Shown: positions 1-7,371, numbered from the stretch's first letter. The stretch: DNA of 11,579 nt from Dehalococcoidia bacterium (GCA_012270625.1 JAAXHZ010000119.1:1-11579); one strand, 5' to 3'. Notes: generated by a model not told the origin, from the letters alone. Made by a program: numbers and translations.

Positions 1-106
1 ACTTCCGGCGGCTTGCCAAAGACAAGGTGCGTCTCATCACAAGCATACGACCTGCATCCAGTCTAATTCGGGTGCGCTAGTTCACGTGAGTGCGCCTCTG
101 CACCCC

Positions 107-457
107 TCACAGCATCAGCATGTCCACCTGGTTCAGCTTGCGATTGACCGGGTCCACTTCGTACCCCAGCATTTCCAGCGCTGTCACTCCCATGATCGGT
201 GGATCGTCTTCTGCCCCGAACACTGCGGTCACACCCGCGACCGCGTCTTCGTAGCGCATTTGTATGATTCCAGTGTCGCGAGCGACTACGCCTCCGAAGC
301 CCAAGAATCTCCTTCTTCCGAGCCGCTGGACTCCCATCCTATCCAATATGCTGGACGGCAAAACGCTAAGCGTTGCGCCCGTATCAATCAGTACGCGGAC
401 ACTCTCGCTCACGTCCGGATCCGCCGGGTTGGATACATCGACATGAATGAATCCCAT
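107..457 (-). CDS. Retropepsin-like (clan AA) aspartic protease, single-domain
   Basis: A 116-residue protein carrying the flap-type aspartic protease signature. The catalytic D25-T26-G27 sits in 'VLIDTGATLSVLP', and the second conserved block 'IMGVTALEMLGYEVDP' (residues 88-103) is the usual 'hLG-x-x-hL' element. One D-T/S-G motif in about 120 residues means the active enzyme should be a homodimer, as in retropepsins. No signal peptide or membrane segment is seen, so it is probably cytoplasmic. The frame is open up to 577, but I start at the ATG at 457: it has an AGGGAAG Shine-Dalgarno-like stretch just upstream, and family members begin close to the first beta strand (here 'MGFIHVDV'). It lies 169 nt downstream of the oligopeptidase gene on the same strand, so co-transcription is possible but not shown. 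Substrates of these small bacterial proteases are largely unknown. The family call is firm; the biological role is not. Confidence 0.83.
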   Translation of the reverse strand: MGFIHVDVSNPADPDVSESVRVLIDTGATLSVLPSSILDRMGVQRLGRRRFLGFGGVVARDTGIIQMRYEDAVAGVTAVFGAEDDPPIMGVTALEMLGYEVDPVNRKLNQVDMLML

Positions 458-626
458 ACTATCTTCCCTATTCTTAATGTGGAAAGCACGGCAGATGCCA
501 AGAAGTCTCACCGTTTTCGGCGTACACAATGCCGCAAAGCGGCGAGAAGTTGTTGCCGTTGACTGCGACTGTAGCAAGAGGGTCGTCCTGAGTCAACGCA
601 GGATTAAGTCCTTGATGTTCAAACGG

Positions 627-2714
627 CTACTTCAGCAATCCCATGCTGGTCAGGATGAACGCGTACTCCTCCGCGTCTTCGTACAGCCTCTCGTATCTTC
701 CAGACCTTCCTCCGTGGCCAGCGCCCATGTTGGTCTTGAGCAGCAGCGGGTTGTCGTCGGTCTTTAGAGTACGCAGTTTGGCCACGTACTTGGCGGGCTC
801 CCAGTAGGTCACCCTGGGGTCGTTCAGTCCCGCGGTTACGAGCATCGGAGGGTAGTCGCGCCGCTTCAGCTGATCGTATGGGGAGTATGAGGCTATGTAC
901 TCGAAGACGCTCTTGTCTTCTATCGGATTGCCCCACTCCGGCCACTCAATGGGAGTGAGCGGCAGCGTATCATCCAGTATTGTGTTCAGCACGTCCACGA
1001 AGGGAACGTGAGCTACGACCGCGCCCCATAGCTCCGGGGCCTGGTTCAATGCGGCGCCGACCAACTGGCCGCCGGCGCTGCCTCCGGAAATGGCGATTCG
1101 CCCTTCTGCGCTGTATCCATGCTCGATCAGATAACGAGCGACATCCACGAAGTCGTTGAACGTGTTGGTGCGCTTGTCGAGCTTACCAGCCTCGTACCAG
1201 TGGTATCCCAGGTCGTCGCCCCCTCGTATATGCGCGATAGCCGCGATGAAGCCACGGTCCAACAGCGACAGCAGCGACGCCGAAAACGCAGGCGGGATAG
1301 CAAGTCCATACGCTCCGTAGCCGTACAGGTACAGTGGCGCGGCGCCGTCCACCGGGGTGTCCCTGCGGCGGACGATTGACGCGGGAACTTGTACACCGTC
1401 ACGAGCTGTCGCCAGTACCCGCTCCGTCACGTACTCTGAGGTGTCGTACCCACTCGGGATCTGCCGCACTTTCCGCATCTCGAGATCTCTCGTATCGAGG
1501 TGATAGTCGAACACGGTGTCCGGCGTGATCATCGACGAGTATCCGAGGCGCAGCGTGTCCGTCTGGAACTCCGGGTTGGCGCCGATATAAGCGGTGTACG
1601 CCGACTCTGGGAACGATATGTAGGTGGACTCGCCAGCACGGTCGATCAGGCGCACGTGGTCCAGTCCGTCGATGCGCTCCTGTACGGCGACGAAGTCTTG
1701 GAATGCCGAGAAGCCTCGGATGTAGTGGGTGTCAGAGGCGTCCACCAGTGGTGTCCACGACTTCTCGGTAGGGTCGTCCTCAGGCGCTGTCGCCAGCCGG
1801 GTGTTCTTGTGCGTGTCGTTGGTGCGTATGACGAAGCGGTCTCCCTGGTGGTCCAACGAGTACTCGTGACCGGCACGGCGCGGAGAGATCAGCGCAGGTT
1901 CTGCGCCGAGATTCAACGCGGGAAGCAGGCGAACCTCTGAGGTAACGTGATCGCCTGTGCTGATGACGACGTACTCTCTGGACGAGGTGGCCCTCACACC
2001 GATGAAGAAACCGGAGTCAGTCTCCTCGTAAACGACGGTGTCCTGTTGGGCAGGCTCTCCAATCACGTGCAGACGCACCTGCCAGGGACGCCAGTTCTCA
2101 TCCACCACTGTGTACAGGAACGCAGTGTCGTCGGCTGCCCAAACCGCGCTTCCAATGGTGTTCTCGACTTCGTCCTTCAGAATCTCACCTGTATCGAGAT
2201 CCTTGACAGCCATTTTGAATCGCTCGGAGCCGTCGGTATCGGCGCTGTATGCGAGCAGAGAGCCGCTGTTGCTCACCGACATCGAGCCGAGGCTGAAGTA
2301 CTCGGAGTCTTCTGCCAGCGCAGGCTCGTCCAGAATGGTCTGCGCGTCGGCGGTTGGAGCTTCCCTCGCGTTCGGGCCGTCAGCGGGCCAGCGCAGCCAC
2401 ACGCGATACTGGCTTCCATCCTCGAAGCGCCACTGGTAGTACCACTCGTTGTTCTTCGACGGCACACTGGACAGGTCCGGCTGTTCGCGTCCCTTGATCT
2501 CTTCGAAGATCGCGTCGGTCAGATCACGGTGAGGCGACATCATGGCGTCGAAGTAGTCGTTTTCGGCAGTGAGATACGCCAACACGTCAGGGTCATCCAC
2601 GGTTGGGTAGTTAGGGTCTCGCAGCCAGCGCCACGGGTCCTCGATCGTGATACCGTGGTAGGTGAAGCTGTGCGTTCGCTTTCCAGCCGCTGGTGGGGTA
2701 GGTAGATCAGACAT
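627..2714 (-). CDS. Oligopeptidase B-like serine peptidase (family S9A, prolyl oligopeptidase superfamily)
   Basis: A 695-residue cytosolic serine peptidase that would hydrolyse short peptides. The N-terminal segment (about 1-85, with 'DPWRWLRDPNYPTVDDPDV') and a beta-propeller region (about 90-420) precede an alpha/beta hydrolase domain (about 430-695). The triad is readable: S546 in GGSAGG, D632 in 'GLNDPRVTYWEPAKYVAKLR', and H667 in 'GAGHGGRSGR'. The spacings (86 and 121 residues) nearly equal those I recall for E. coli PtrB (S532, D617, H652), and the length is close to its 686. Blocks such as 'PFVDVLNTILDDTLPLT' and 'SYSPYDQL' are typical of oligopeptidase B rather than of true prolyl oligopeptidase. 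The odd point is that three of the four acidic residues that give PtrB its specificity for basic residues appear substituted, so specificity for Lys/Arg should not be assumed. The ATG follows the HD gene's stop by 11 nt and has no clear Shine-Dalgarno, which suggests translational coupling. Confidence 0.93.
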   Translation of the reverse strand: MSDLPTPPAAGKRTHSFTYHGITIEDPWRWLRDPNYPTVDDPDVLAYLTAENDYFDAMMSPHRDLTDAIFEEIKGREQPDLSSVPSKNNEWYYQWRFEDGSQYRVWLRWPADGPNAREAPTADAQTILDEPALAEDSEYFSLGSMSVSNSGSLLAYSADTDGSERFKMAVKDLDTGEILKDEVENTIGSAVWAADDTAFLYTVVDENWRPWQVRLHVIGEPAQQDTVVYEETDSGFFIGVRATSSREYVVISTGDHVTSEVRLLPALNLGAEPALISPRRAGHEYSLDHQGDRFVIRTNDTHKNTRLATAPEDDPTEKSWTPLVDASDTHYIRGFSAFQDFVAVQERIDGLDHVRLIDRAGESTYISFPESAYTAYIGANPEFQTDTLRLGYSSMITPDTVFDYHLDTRDLEMRKVRQIPSGYDTSEYVTERVLATARDGVQVPASIVRRRDTPVDGAAPLYLYGYGAYGLAIPPAFSASLLSLLDRGFIAAIAHIRGGDDLGYHWYEAGKLDKRTNTFNDFVDVARYLIEHGYSAEGRIAISGGSAGGQLVGAALNQAPELWGAVVAHVPFVDVLNTILDDTLPLTPIEWPEWGNPIEDKSVFEYIASYSPYDQLKRRDYPPMLVTAGLNDPRVTYWEPAKYVAKLRTLKTDDNPLLLKTNMGAGHGGRSGRYERLYEDAEEYAFILTSMGLLK

Positions 2715-2725
2715 CTTGAAGAGGA

Positions 2726-3310
2726 CTAGCCTTCTAGCAGTCCGCCGCTTCCCAGCACCCTCCAGAATGTCTCGTCAGCGATCGCGATTATTTCGCCGGC
2801 GAGGCTCCTCGTGATGTGCTCACCTTCGGCCGAGTGAGTGCCAGCGATATGAGCGATCTGCTCAGGCAAGCCTGCGGTAAGGGCAACGAAGACGCCGAAC
2901 AGTGGGTGGCGCAGAGACGGCGAGCCTGTGATCCGATGATCGCTCCATCTCTCGATGTTGCCAGGATCGTACTCCCATGCCTTGCCCAGGTCGTGGCACA
3001 AGCCTCCGGCGACGACCTCGTCCAGGTCAACCCGGAAATGTCCCACCTCATCATTGAGCCCCTGTGCTATGGATACGCCGATCCGGGCCACTCCATTGAG
3101 ATGGGCCGCCTGACCGCTGCCCTTCAACTCTGGTCCTCCGGGACCGCCGGAGCACGGCATGTCGTTGATTCTGTCGAAGCTACTCGAGGATAGAGACATC
3201 GCCCACGCATCATAGACGAGCTCGCGCAGCTCTGTATCCCTGATCGCCTTCGCGTACGGGAGGTCTTCGACGACTCCCAGCCGCTGGATCCTGTCGATTC
3301 TAAGTTTCAT
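2726..3310 (-). CDS. HD-domain metal-dependent phosphohydrolase
   Basis: A 194-residue protein with the metal-binding HD signature: H70 ('GQAAHLNGV'), H106-D107 in 'GGLCHDLGK', further histidines H135 and H159 ('AGTHSAEGE'), and D179 in 'IIAIADE'. This ligand pattern fits an HD-superfamily phosphatase or phosphodiesterase binding one or two divalent metals. The substrate cannot be read from the sequence. The ATG at 3310 has a strong Shine-Dalgarno, GAGGAGG, just upstream. The frame is open to 3475, but that extension translates the dispersed repeat and is almost certainly not protein. The gene is the first of a two-gene operon with the oligopeptidase, 11 nt apart. The pairing with a peptidase is unusual and gives no clear functional hint. 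A Gly/Pro-rich stretch (residues 54-66) precedes the HD core. Confidence 0.85.
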   Translation of the reverse strand: MKLRIDRIQRLGVVEDLPYAKAIRDTELRELVYDAWAMSLSSSSFDRINDMPCSGGPGGPELKGSGQAAHLNGVARIGVSIAQGLNDEVGHFRVDLDEVVAGGLCHDLGKAWEYDPGNIERWSDHRITGSPSLRHPLFGVFVALTAGLPEQIAHIAGTHSAEGEHITRSLAGEIIAIADETFWRVLGSGGLLEG

Positions 3311-3330
3311 ATTCCCCTCCTCGTCGGCAG

Positions 3331-3430
3331 ACTCCCGCGAAATCGGGAGTCCAGTACGACGAACCATGGTTGCTGGCCTATGGATTGCCGAGCGGCGAGC
3401 CACTTCGTGGGTTCCCGCGTGCGCGGGAAT
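3331..3430. repeat. Dispersed intergenic repeat with terminal hairpins
   Basis: About 100 nt bounded by two hairpins. The left arm is ACTCCCG-CGAAAT-CGGGAGT (3331-3350). The right arm is TTCCCGCG-TG-CGCGGGAA (3412-3429). Inside are a small hairpin CCAC-TTC-GTGG (3400-3410) and the perfect palindrome AACCATGGTT (3362-3371). The 'ttcccgcg...cgcgggaa' type of end, and the peptide it would encode ('FPRTREP', 'IIPAHAGTHE'), are familiar from dispersed repeats often mis-annotated as short proteins in many bacterial genomes. It lies in the leader of the HD-oligopeptidase operon and ends a few bases before the HD gene's Shine-Dalgarno. Only one copy is in the window, so repetitiveness is inferred. 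Confidence 0.68.
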
Positions 3431-3465
3431 AATGGGTAGAGTTCGGAGTTTTGCACTTCTCTCAG

Positions 3466-3471
3466 TGTATA
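3466..3471 (-). promoter_or_regulatory. Possible -10 box (TATACA) for the HD/oligopeptidase operon
   Basis: On the minus strand the sequence reads TATACA in a local AT-rich patch about 155 nt upstream of the HD start, outside the repeat. No convincing -35 box is visible, although TGTGGA lies 16 nt upstream. If real, the operon's mRNA would carry the whole hairpin repeat in its 5' leader. Confidence 0.22.
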
Positions 3472-3616
3472 ACAACTACGGTTGACATCCACAGCCATGT
3501 GTTGGCAGACTCTGACATTGCGGCTGCGGCAATGCTTAAGCGGGTGGCTGCCACCTGCATGAGCATACGAGACTCCACAGTCAGATATGCTACATTAGCC
3601 GTAAACAGCCCGATGT

Positions 3617-3702
3617 GCCGAAGTGGCGGAATGGTAGACGCGCCGGTCTCAAAAACCGGTGGGAGCGATCCCGTGTCGGTTCGAGTCCGACCTTCGGCAC
3701 CA
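3617..3702 (+). tRNA. tRNA-Leu (anticodon CAA), CCA encoded
   Basis: A complete class II tRNA that decodes UUG. The acceptor stem is GCCGAAG (3617-3623) with CTTCGGC (3692-3698). The anticodon stem is CCGGT/ACCGG around the loop CTCAAAA, placing CAA at 3650-3652. A long variable arm is built on GGGA/TCCC, and the T arm is GTCGG-TTCGAGT-CCGAC (3675-3691). Discriminator A3699 is followed by a genomically encoded CCA at 3700-3702. All helices pair perfectly. The MFS gene starts 32 nt downstream on the same strand. Confidence 0.97.
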
Positions 3703-3734
3703 TCACCACCTCTCGCAGGATATTCCCAGCGGAA

Positions 3735-4967
3735 ATGGCCCTGTCCCCCTACCTCTCAAGAAGCTCAGTCTGGGCCGCCTCGTTTCGGTATCGCGACTTC
3801 AGGTTTCTGTGGCTGTCAACCGTCGTCCAGTCGGTGGGCATGGGGATGGAATTCGTCGCACTCGGCTGGCTGGTGCTGGACCTCACCGGCTCGCCTTTTC
3901 TTGTTGGAGTGGCGTCCGCGGCGCGCATGGCGCCGTTCTTCTTTCTGGGGCTGGTCTCAGGCGCCGTCGCCGACCGTGTGGACAGGCGGGTGTTTACCCG
4001 GTGGATCACGCTGGTCGGAGCGCTCATAGCCGCGCTGACAGCGCTCCCCCTGTTCCTGGGCTATGAGCATGTCTGGCCGATTATCGCTCTCACCGTCGTC
4101 ATGGGCAGCGTGTGGGCATTCACGCTCACTCTCAGACAGGCGTACACGTACGATATAGTCGGTCCCGAAGCCGCGCTCAATGGTATGTCCCTAACGGCAT
4201 TGAGTCAGCGGATTGGCGGAGTGGCAGGCGCCCTCGTGGCCGGCGCGATAATCGAGATAGCAGGCATAGGCACCCAGTATCTTGCCATTGGACTCTGCTA
4301 CGCGGCTTCCGCCGTGATACTGCTCTGGACCAGAGACGCAGGACAGGCCGCGGTACGGACTCCCCAGTCGGTGCTTCAGAACCTGGCAGGATACGTGGAG
4401 ATCATCAGCAAGAACCGCACGCTGCTGACCCTGATGATACTGGCGGCGATCACCGAGATATTCGGATTCACCCACCAGAGCCTGCTGCCCGTGTTTGCCA
4501 AAGACGAACTCGGAGTCGGCTCTGTGGGTCTTGGAATAATGAGCGCCTTCCGTCAGGGTGGGGGAATCTTCGGGCTGCTCCTATTAGCCAACCTGAGCAG
4601 CTTCAGGCACAAGGGCCTGATGATCTTCGTCATTGCCGGAATGTTTGGTCTGGGAGAGATGGCGTTCGCCCTCGGTGGTGGGTTCATCTACTTCGTCTTT
4701 GTGCTCTCTCTCATCAACGCCTGCGCGGCGGCGGTGGACACGCTGTACAAGACTCTCATGCAGGAGGTCGTGCCCAACGAGCAGCGCGGAAGGGCGATGG
4801 GGTCGTGGGTGCTTAGCATCGGAGTGGCGCCTGCCGGGCACATGGGCGTAGGGGCGTTGGCCGGCGCGTTCGGCGCGACGCGCGCGCTGCTGATCAACGG
4901 CACGATTCTGCTGGTCGTCAGCATCCTCACCGCCCTCGTCCTTCCCAAGATCAGACGCCTGCCGTAG
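3735..4967 (+). CDS. MFS transporter (MFS_3/EntS-like drug or siderophore exporter)
   Basis: A 410-residue integral membrane protein with about 10-12 hydrophobic helices. It opens with 'SFRYRDFRFLWLSTVVQSVGMGMEFVALGWLVLDLTGS', the start typical of the MFS_3 group (EntS-like enterobactin exporters and multidrug exporters). Motif A of the cytoplasmic loop 2-3 is visible as 'GAVADRVDRR' (residues 76-85). A second-half loop carries 'VVPNEQRGRAMG'. It probably works as a proton-driven exporter; the substrate is unknown. The frame extends back to 3615 inside the tRNA, so I chose the ATG at 3735, which fits the family N-terminus. The Shine-Dalgarno there is weak ('agcgga'). With only 32 nt after tRNA-Leu, it may be transcribed with it. 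Confidence 0.9.
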   Translation: MALSPYLSRSSVWAASFRYRDFRFLWLSTVVQSVGMGMEFVALGWLVLDLTGSPFLVGVASAARMAPFFFLGLVSGAVADRVDRRVFTRWITLVGALIAALTALPLFLGYEHVWPIIALTVVMGSVWAFTLTLRQAYTYDIVGPEAALNGMSLTALSQRIGGVAGALVAGAIIEIAGIGTQYLAIGLCYAASAVILLWTRDAGQAAVRTPQSVLQNLAGYVEIISKNRTLLTLMILAAITEIFGFTHQSLLPVFAKDELGVGSVGLGIMSAFRQGGGIFGLLLLANLSSFRHKGLMIFVIAGMFGLGEMAFALGGGFIYFVFVLSLINACAAAVDTLYKTLMQEVVPNEQRGRAMGSWVLSIGVAPAGHMGVGALAGAFGATRALLINGTILLVVSILTALVLPKIRRLP

Positions 4968-5017
4968 CTCCGTCCAGCCTCGTCGGCGATGCCATGCGGA
5001 GGTTTAGAGCTTCTGCT

Positions 5018-5227
5018 TCTCCCGCTAGTTAGGCGAAGGTCAGCCAGGTCCTCCAGGATGGAGTTCTGGGTCTTGAGCATCTCGTTCTGAGTCTTGCTCA
5101 TCGCGACGACTTGCGCGGGGAGTTCCAAAAGCTCTTCGGTCAGCAGTTCGCGTCGCTCTGCCGAACGCAACGCTTCGTCTTCCCGCACTATTCTGAGGAA
5201 GTCCTCTATGTTGCTGATGGTTGTCAT
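5018..5227 (-). pseudogene. Truncated coiled-coil protein of a Chloroflexota-type family
   Basis: About 70 codons from the ATG at 5227 look genuine. 'MTTISNIEDFLRIVREDEAL' is followed by 'RRELLTEELLELPAQVVAM' and a helical Gln/Leu-rich repeat ('MSKTQNEMLKTQNSILEDL'). This N-terminus resembles proteins I associate with Chloroflexota genomes, which usually continue into a long coiled coil and, often, a PD-(D/E)XK-like domain. Here the similarity ends near residue 70. The open frame runs on to 4688 only by reading antisense through the end of the MFS gene, and that tail is low-complexity and Arg/Pro-rich. I therefore read it as a 3'-truncated remnant, although a short functional protein cannot be excluded. 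No function is assigned. Confidence 0.5.
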
Positions 5228-5359
5228 GCGTATCTTCTCTGGGTCACTCTCGAATTGTAGCCGATCGAGGTATCTTCATGTGAAATGTGCCGTCTCCTGC
5301 GCGAATAGCGCTGCTCGTACAGGGCTGCGGAATCCGCCGAAGATATGACAATCGCAGCG

Positions 5360-5388
5360 TTGCGGATACCAAGCGCCTGTGCTAGATT
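5360..5388 (+). promoter_or_regulatory. Candidate sigma-70 promoter for the GH15 gene
   Basis: TTGCGG (5360-5365) and TAGATT (5383-5388) are separated by 17 nt, with 3 of 6 and 4 of 6 matches to the consensus. Transcription would begin near 5395, giving a leader of about 33 nt before the ATG at 5428. That leader has no Shine-Dalgarno. Confidence 0.4.
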
Positions 5389-5427
5389 GCCGCAACATCC
5401 CATCCTCACCCCTCTCCGGTTGACTCG

Positions 5428-7254
5428 ATGACACTGGACGCGGACACCCTGGACATAGGCAGTCACGGTCTGATCGGCGACATGTCTTCTGCGGCACTGG
5501 TCGCGACTGACGGTTCGATCGACTGGTGCTGCCTGCCTCGGTTCGACTCGCCCAGCGTGTTCGCGGCGCTGCTGGACAGCAAGTCCGGCGGCAGATTTCA
5601 GATCGCTCCCGCCGCCGCGGCGTTCACCAGTCAGGCGTACCTGCCGGACACCAACATCCTGCAAACGTCGTTCTCCACGGCGACCGGCGGGATGACCATC
5701 ACCGACTTCATGCCAGTCCGCCGAGACGCGCTCTCGGAAGATGCGCCACACGAGCTTCACAGGATAGTCAGGTGTGACTCCGGCGAGGTAACCGTGAAGT
5801 GCGTCTTCGAGCCGCGTCTGGACTACGCACGCTGCGCCACGCTGCTCAGACCTCTTCGGGAGGGAGTCCAGGCGCGCGGAGGGCGACAGACGCTCAGCCT
5901 GTTGGCGAGCGTTCCGTTGCGCATCGATGATGAACGGGCTATCGCTCGGTTCGTCCTGCGCCAGGGAGAGTCGGCATCGTTCGTACTCGCGTACGGTCAC
6001 GGGAGACCTCTGCGTCTCCGCACGTACCGCACCGAGGCGCAGATGGAAGACACCCGAAGGTTCTGGGAGAGGATCGTATCCGAGATCAGGTACGATGGAG
6101 CGTGGTCGGACGCGGTAACAAGGTCTCTGCTCATTCTGCACCTCATGATGTATCGCAGGACCGGCGCGATCATCGCAGCGCCAACCACCAGCCTGCCGGA
6201 GACGCTTGGAGGCTCGCGCAACTGGGACTACCGATTCGCGTGGCTGAGAGACTCCAGCTTTACGGTCGATATCCTGTACCGGATCGGCGACGACGAAGAG
6301 GGCGACAGATACATCGGCTGGCTTTTGGACCAGTGCAGGCTGAACGACCGGAAGACCAGGATCGTGTACGGCGTTTCGCCGAATTCGTCGCTGAGAGAGC
6401 AGACGCTCGACCACCTCGAAGGCTACGCAGGCTCTCGTCCGGTGCGGATCGGCAACGGCGCGGCGCGACACCTTCAGCTGGACGTGTTTGGCGAGGTGAT
6501 TCTGGCTATTCACACACTCCACAGGCTCCAGGGTCGGATTCTGCCTGGCGCGTGGTCGCTGGTGGCCAAGTTCGCAGAGACAGTGATACTGAACTGGCAG
6601 AGGCCTGATCGCGGAGTGTGGGAAGTACGTGGCCGTCAGCGCCACTTCGTATATTCGAAGATCATGTGCTGGGCTGCGCTCGACCGCGCAGCAGACATCG
6701 CCAGAACGCTGAAGGAGGATCGACTAGGCTGTCGCTGGGCGCTTGCGGCAGAGACGATCAGGCGACAGGTCCTATCCGACGGTTGGAGTGACAGTAAGCT
6801 GGCTTTCAGACAACGCTACGACGACGACGCGCTCGACGCGAGCAACCTGATGGTCCCGTTTCTGGGCTTCCTTCCCCCTGATGATCCACGCATCCGCATG
6901 AACACCGACGGAATAGCGCGCGAGCTGGCCGATGGCCCTTTCGTGTGGCGGTATGTGCCGTCCGAGACCGACGACGGCCTCGACGCGCAGGAAGAGGGCG
7001 CATTCACCATGTTGAGCTTCTGGCTCATCGGCAACCTGCTCTACACTGGCCAGGCCGAGAGGGCAGCCGAGTACTTCGAGCGGATCATGTCGCACGCCAA
7101 TCACCTGGGCCTGTTCTCAGAGATGATCGACCCTCGCACCGGCGCCCTTCTGGGCAACTTTCCCCAGGCGTACAGCCACGTTGGGCTGATCCACACGGCC
7201 CGCAATCTGGACCGATCTATGAACGGCAGACCGATTGGCAAGGTTGAGTCTTGA
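5428..7254 (+). CDS. Glycoside hydrolase family 15 protein (glucoamylase/trehalase-like)
   Basis: A 608-residue enzyme with the two-part architecture of bacterial GH15 trehalase-like proteins. The N-terminal beta-sandwich domain (about 10-220) opens with 'GLIGDMSSAALVATDGSIDW' and 'CLPRFDSPSVFAALLD'. The (alpha/alpha)6 catalytic barrel (about 225-600) follows, with 'SRNWDYRFAWLRDSSF' (N265-D275 region). The likely general acid is E399 in 'GVWEVRG' and the likely base is E523 in 'EEGAFTMLSFW', which fits the inverting mechanism. It should release glucose from alpha-glucans or split trehalose; the substrate cannot be chosen from sequence. No signal peptide is seen, so it is probably cytoplasmic. 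I kept the ATG at 5428 because the family's conserved start lies 10-15 residues inside it, although no Shine-Dalgarno precedes it. It stands alone, with no trehalose or glycogen genes in the window. Confidence 0.93.
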   Translation: MTLDADTLDIGSHGLIGDMSSAALVATDGSIDWCCLPRFDSPSVFAALLDSKSGGRFQIAPAAAAFTSQAYLPDTNILQTSFSTATGGMTITDFMPVRRDALSEDAPHELHRIVRCDSGEVTVKCVFEPRLDYARCATLLRPLREGVQARGGRQTLSLLASVPLRIDDERAIARFVLRQGESASFVLAYGHGRPLRLRTYRTEAQMEDTRRFWERIVSEIRYDGAWSDAVTRSLLILHLMMYRRTGAIIAAPTTSLPETLGGSRNWDYRFAWLRDSSFTVDILYRIGDDEEGDRYIGWLLDQCRLNDRKTRIVYGVSPNSSLREQTLDHLEGYAGSRPVRIGNGAARHLQLDVFGEVILAIHTLHRLQGRILPGAWSLVAKFAETVILNWQRPDRGVWEVRGRQRHFVYSKIMCWAALDRAADIARTLKEDRLGCRWALAAETIRRQVLSDGWSDSKLAFRQRYDDDALDASNLMVPFLGFLPPDDPRIRMNTDGIARELADGPFVWRYVPSETDDGLDAQEEGAFTMLSFWLIGNLLYTGQAERAAEYFERIMSHANHLGLFSEMIDPRTGALLGNFPQAYSHVGLIHTARNLDRSMNGRPIGKVES

Positions 7255-7262
7255 CCCACATC

Positions 7263-7295
7263 ATCTCCTGCTGCGCCTCTGCCACAGAAGGAGAT
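7263..7295 (+). terminator. Weak stem-loop after the GH15 gene
   Basis: ATCTCCT (7263-7269) pairs perfectly with AGGAGAT (7289-7295) across a 19-nt loop, starting 8 nt after the GH15 stop. Only a three-T run follows, so intrinsic termination would be inefficient. Confidence 0.25.
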
Positions 7296-7333
7296 TTGGA
7301 ACCCGAAAGGCTTTCATAGGCGCACGTTTGTTC

Positions 7334-7371
7334 TTGACGACTCATCCCTCGTATTGTAGTCTCCAACTACA
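7334..7371 (+). promoter_or_regulatory. Candidate promoter and operator of the restriction-modification operon
   Basis: TTGACG (7334-7339) is a 5-of-6 match to the -35 consensus. A -10 could be TGTAGT (7355-7360, spacing 15) or TAGTCT (7357-7362, spacing 17). Over this lies a perfect inverted repeat, TGTAGT-CTCCA-ACTACA (7355-7371), about 33 nt before the methyltransferase ATG. A symmetric site covering the -10 is a plausible operator for a DNA-binding regulator. The methyltransferase itself carries a helix-turn-helix. Confidence 0.38.

Noticed and set aside
1..106. Short open frames to the left edge: plus-strand 'FRRLAKDKVRL' ending at a TAG near 78-80, and minus-strand 'SYACDETHLVFGK'.
   Set aside because: Too short and without context. 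The minus-strand reading reminds me of an intergenic repeat in related genomes, but one partial copy cannot support a call.
458..577. Upstream extension of the retropepsin to the ATG at 577.
   Set aside because: Adds 40 residues with no conservation in the family; the ATG at 457 has a Shine-Dalgarno-like stretch and fits the first beta strand.
1500..2705. Long plus-strand frames (146 and 252 codons) opposite the oligopeptidase.
   Set aside because: Antisense shadows of a gene with an intact catalytic triad; no motifs or ribosome sites.
3482..3487. A perfect TTGACA (-35-like) on the plus strand upstream of tRNA-Leu.
   Set aside because: No acceptable -10 box lies 15-19 nt downstream, and the tRNA is 130 nt away. 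AT-rich TATGCT/TACATT at 3586-3596 is better placed but has no -35.
5228..5427. Possible small gene between the truncated coiled-coil gene and GH15.
   Set aside because: No frame with a start, ribosome site and recognisable sequence; it holds the GH15 promoter candidate.
5224..6645. A 473-codon open frame on the minus strand opposite the GH15 gene.
   Set aside because: It is Arg/Val-rich with no recognisable motif and lies antisense to a clearly conserved enzyme. Long antisense frames are expected in GC-rich genes.
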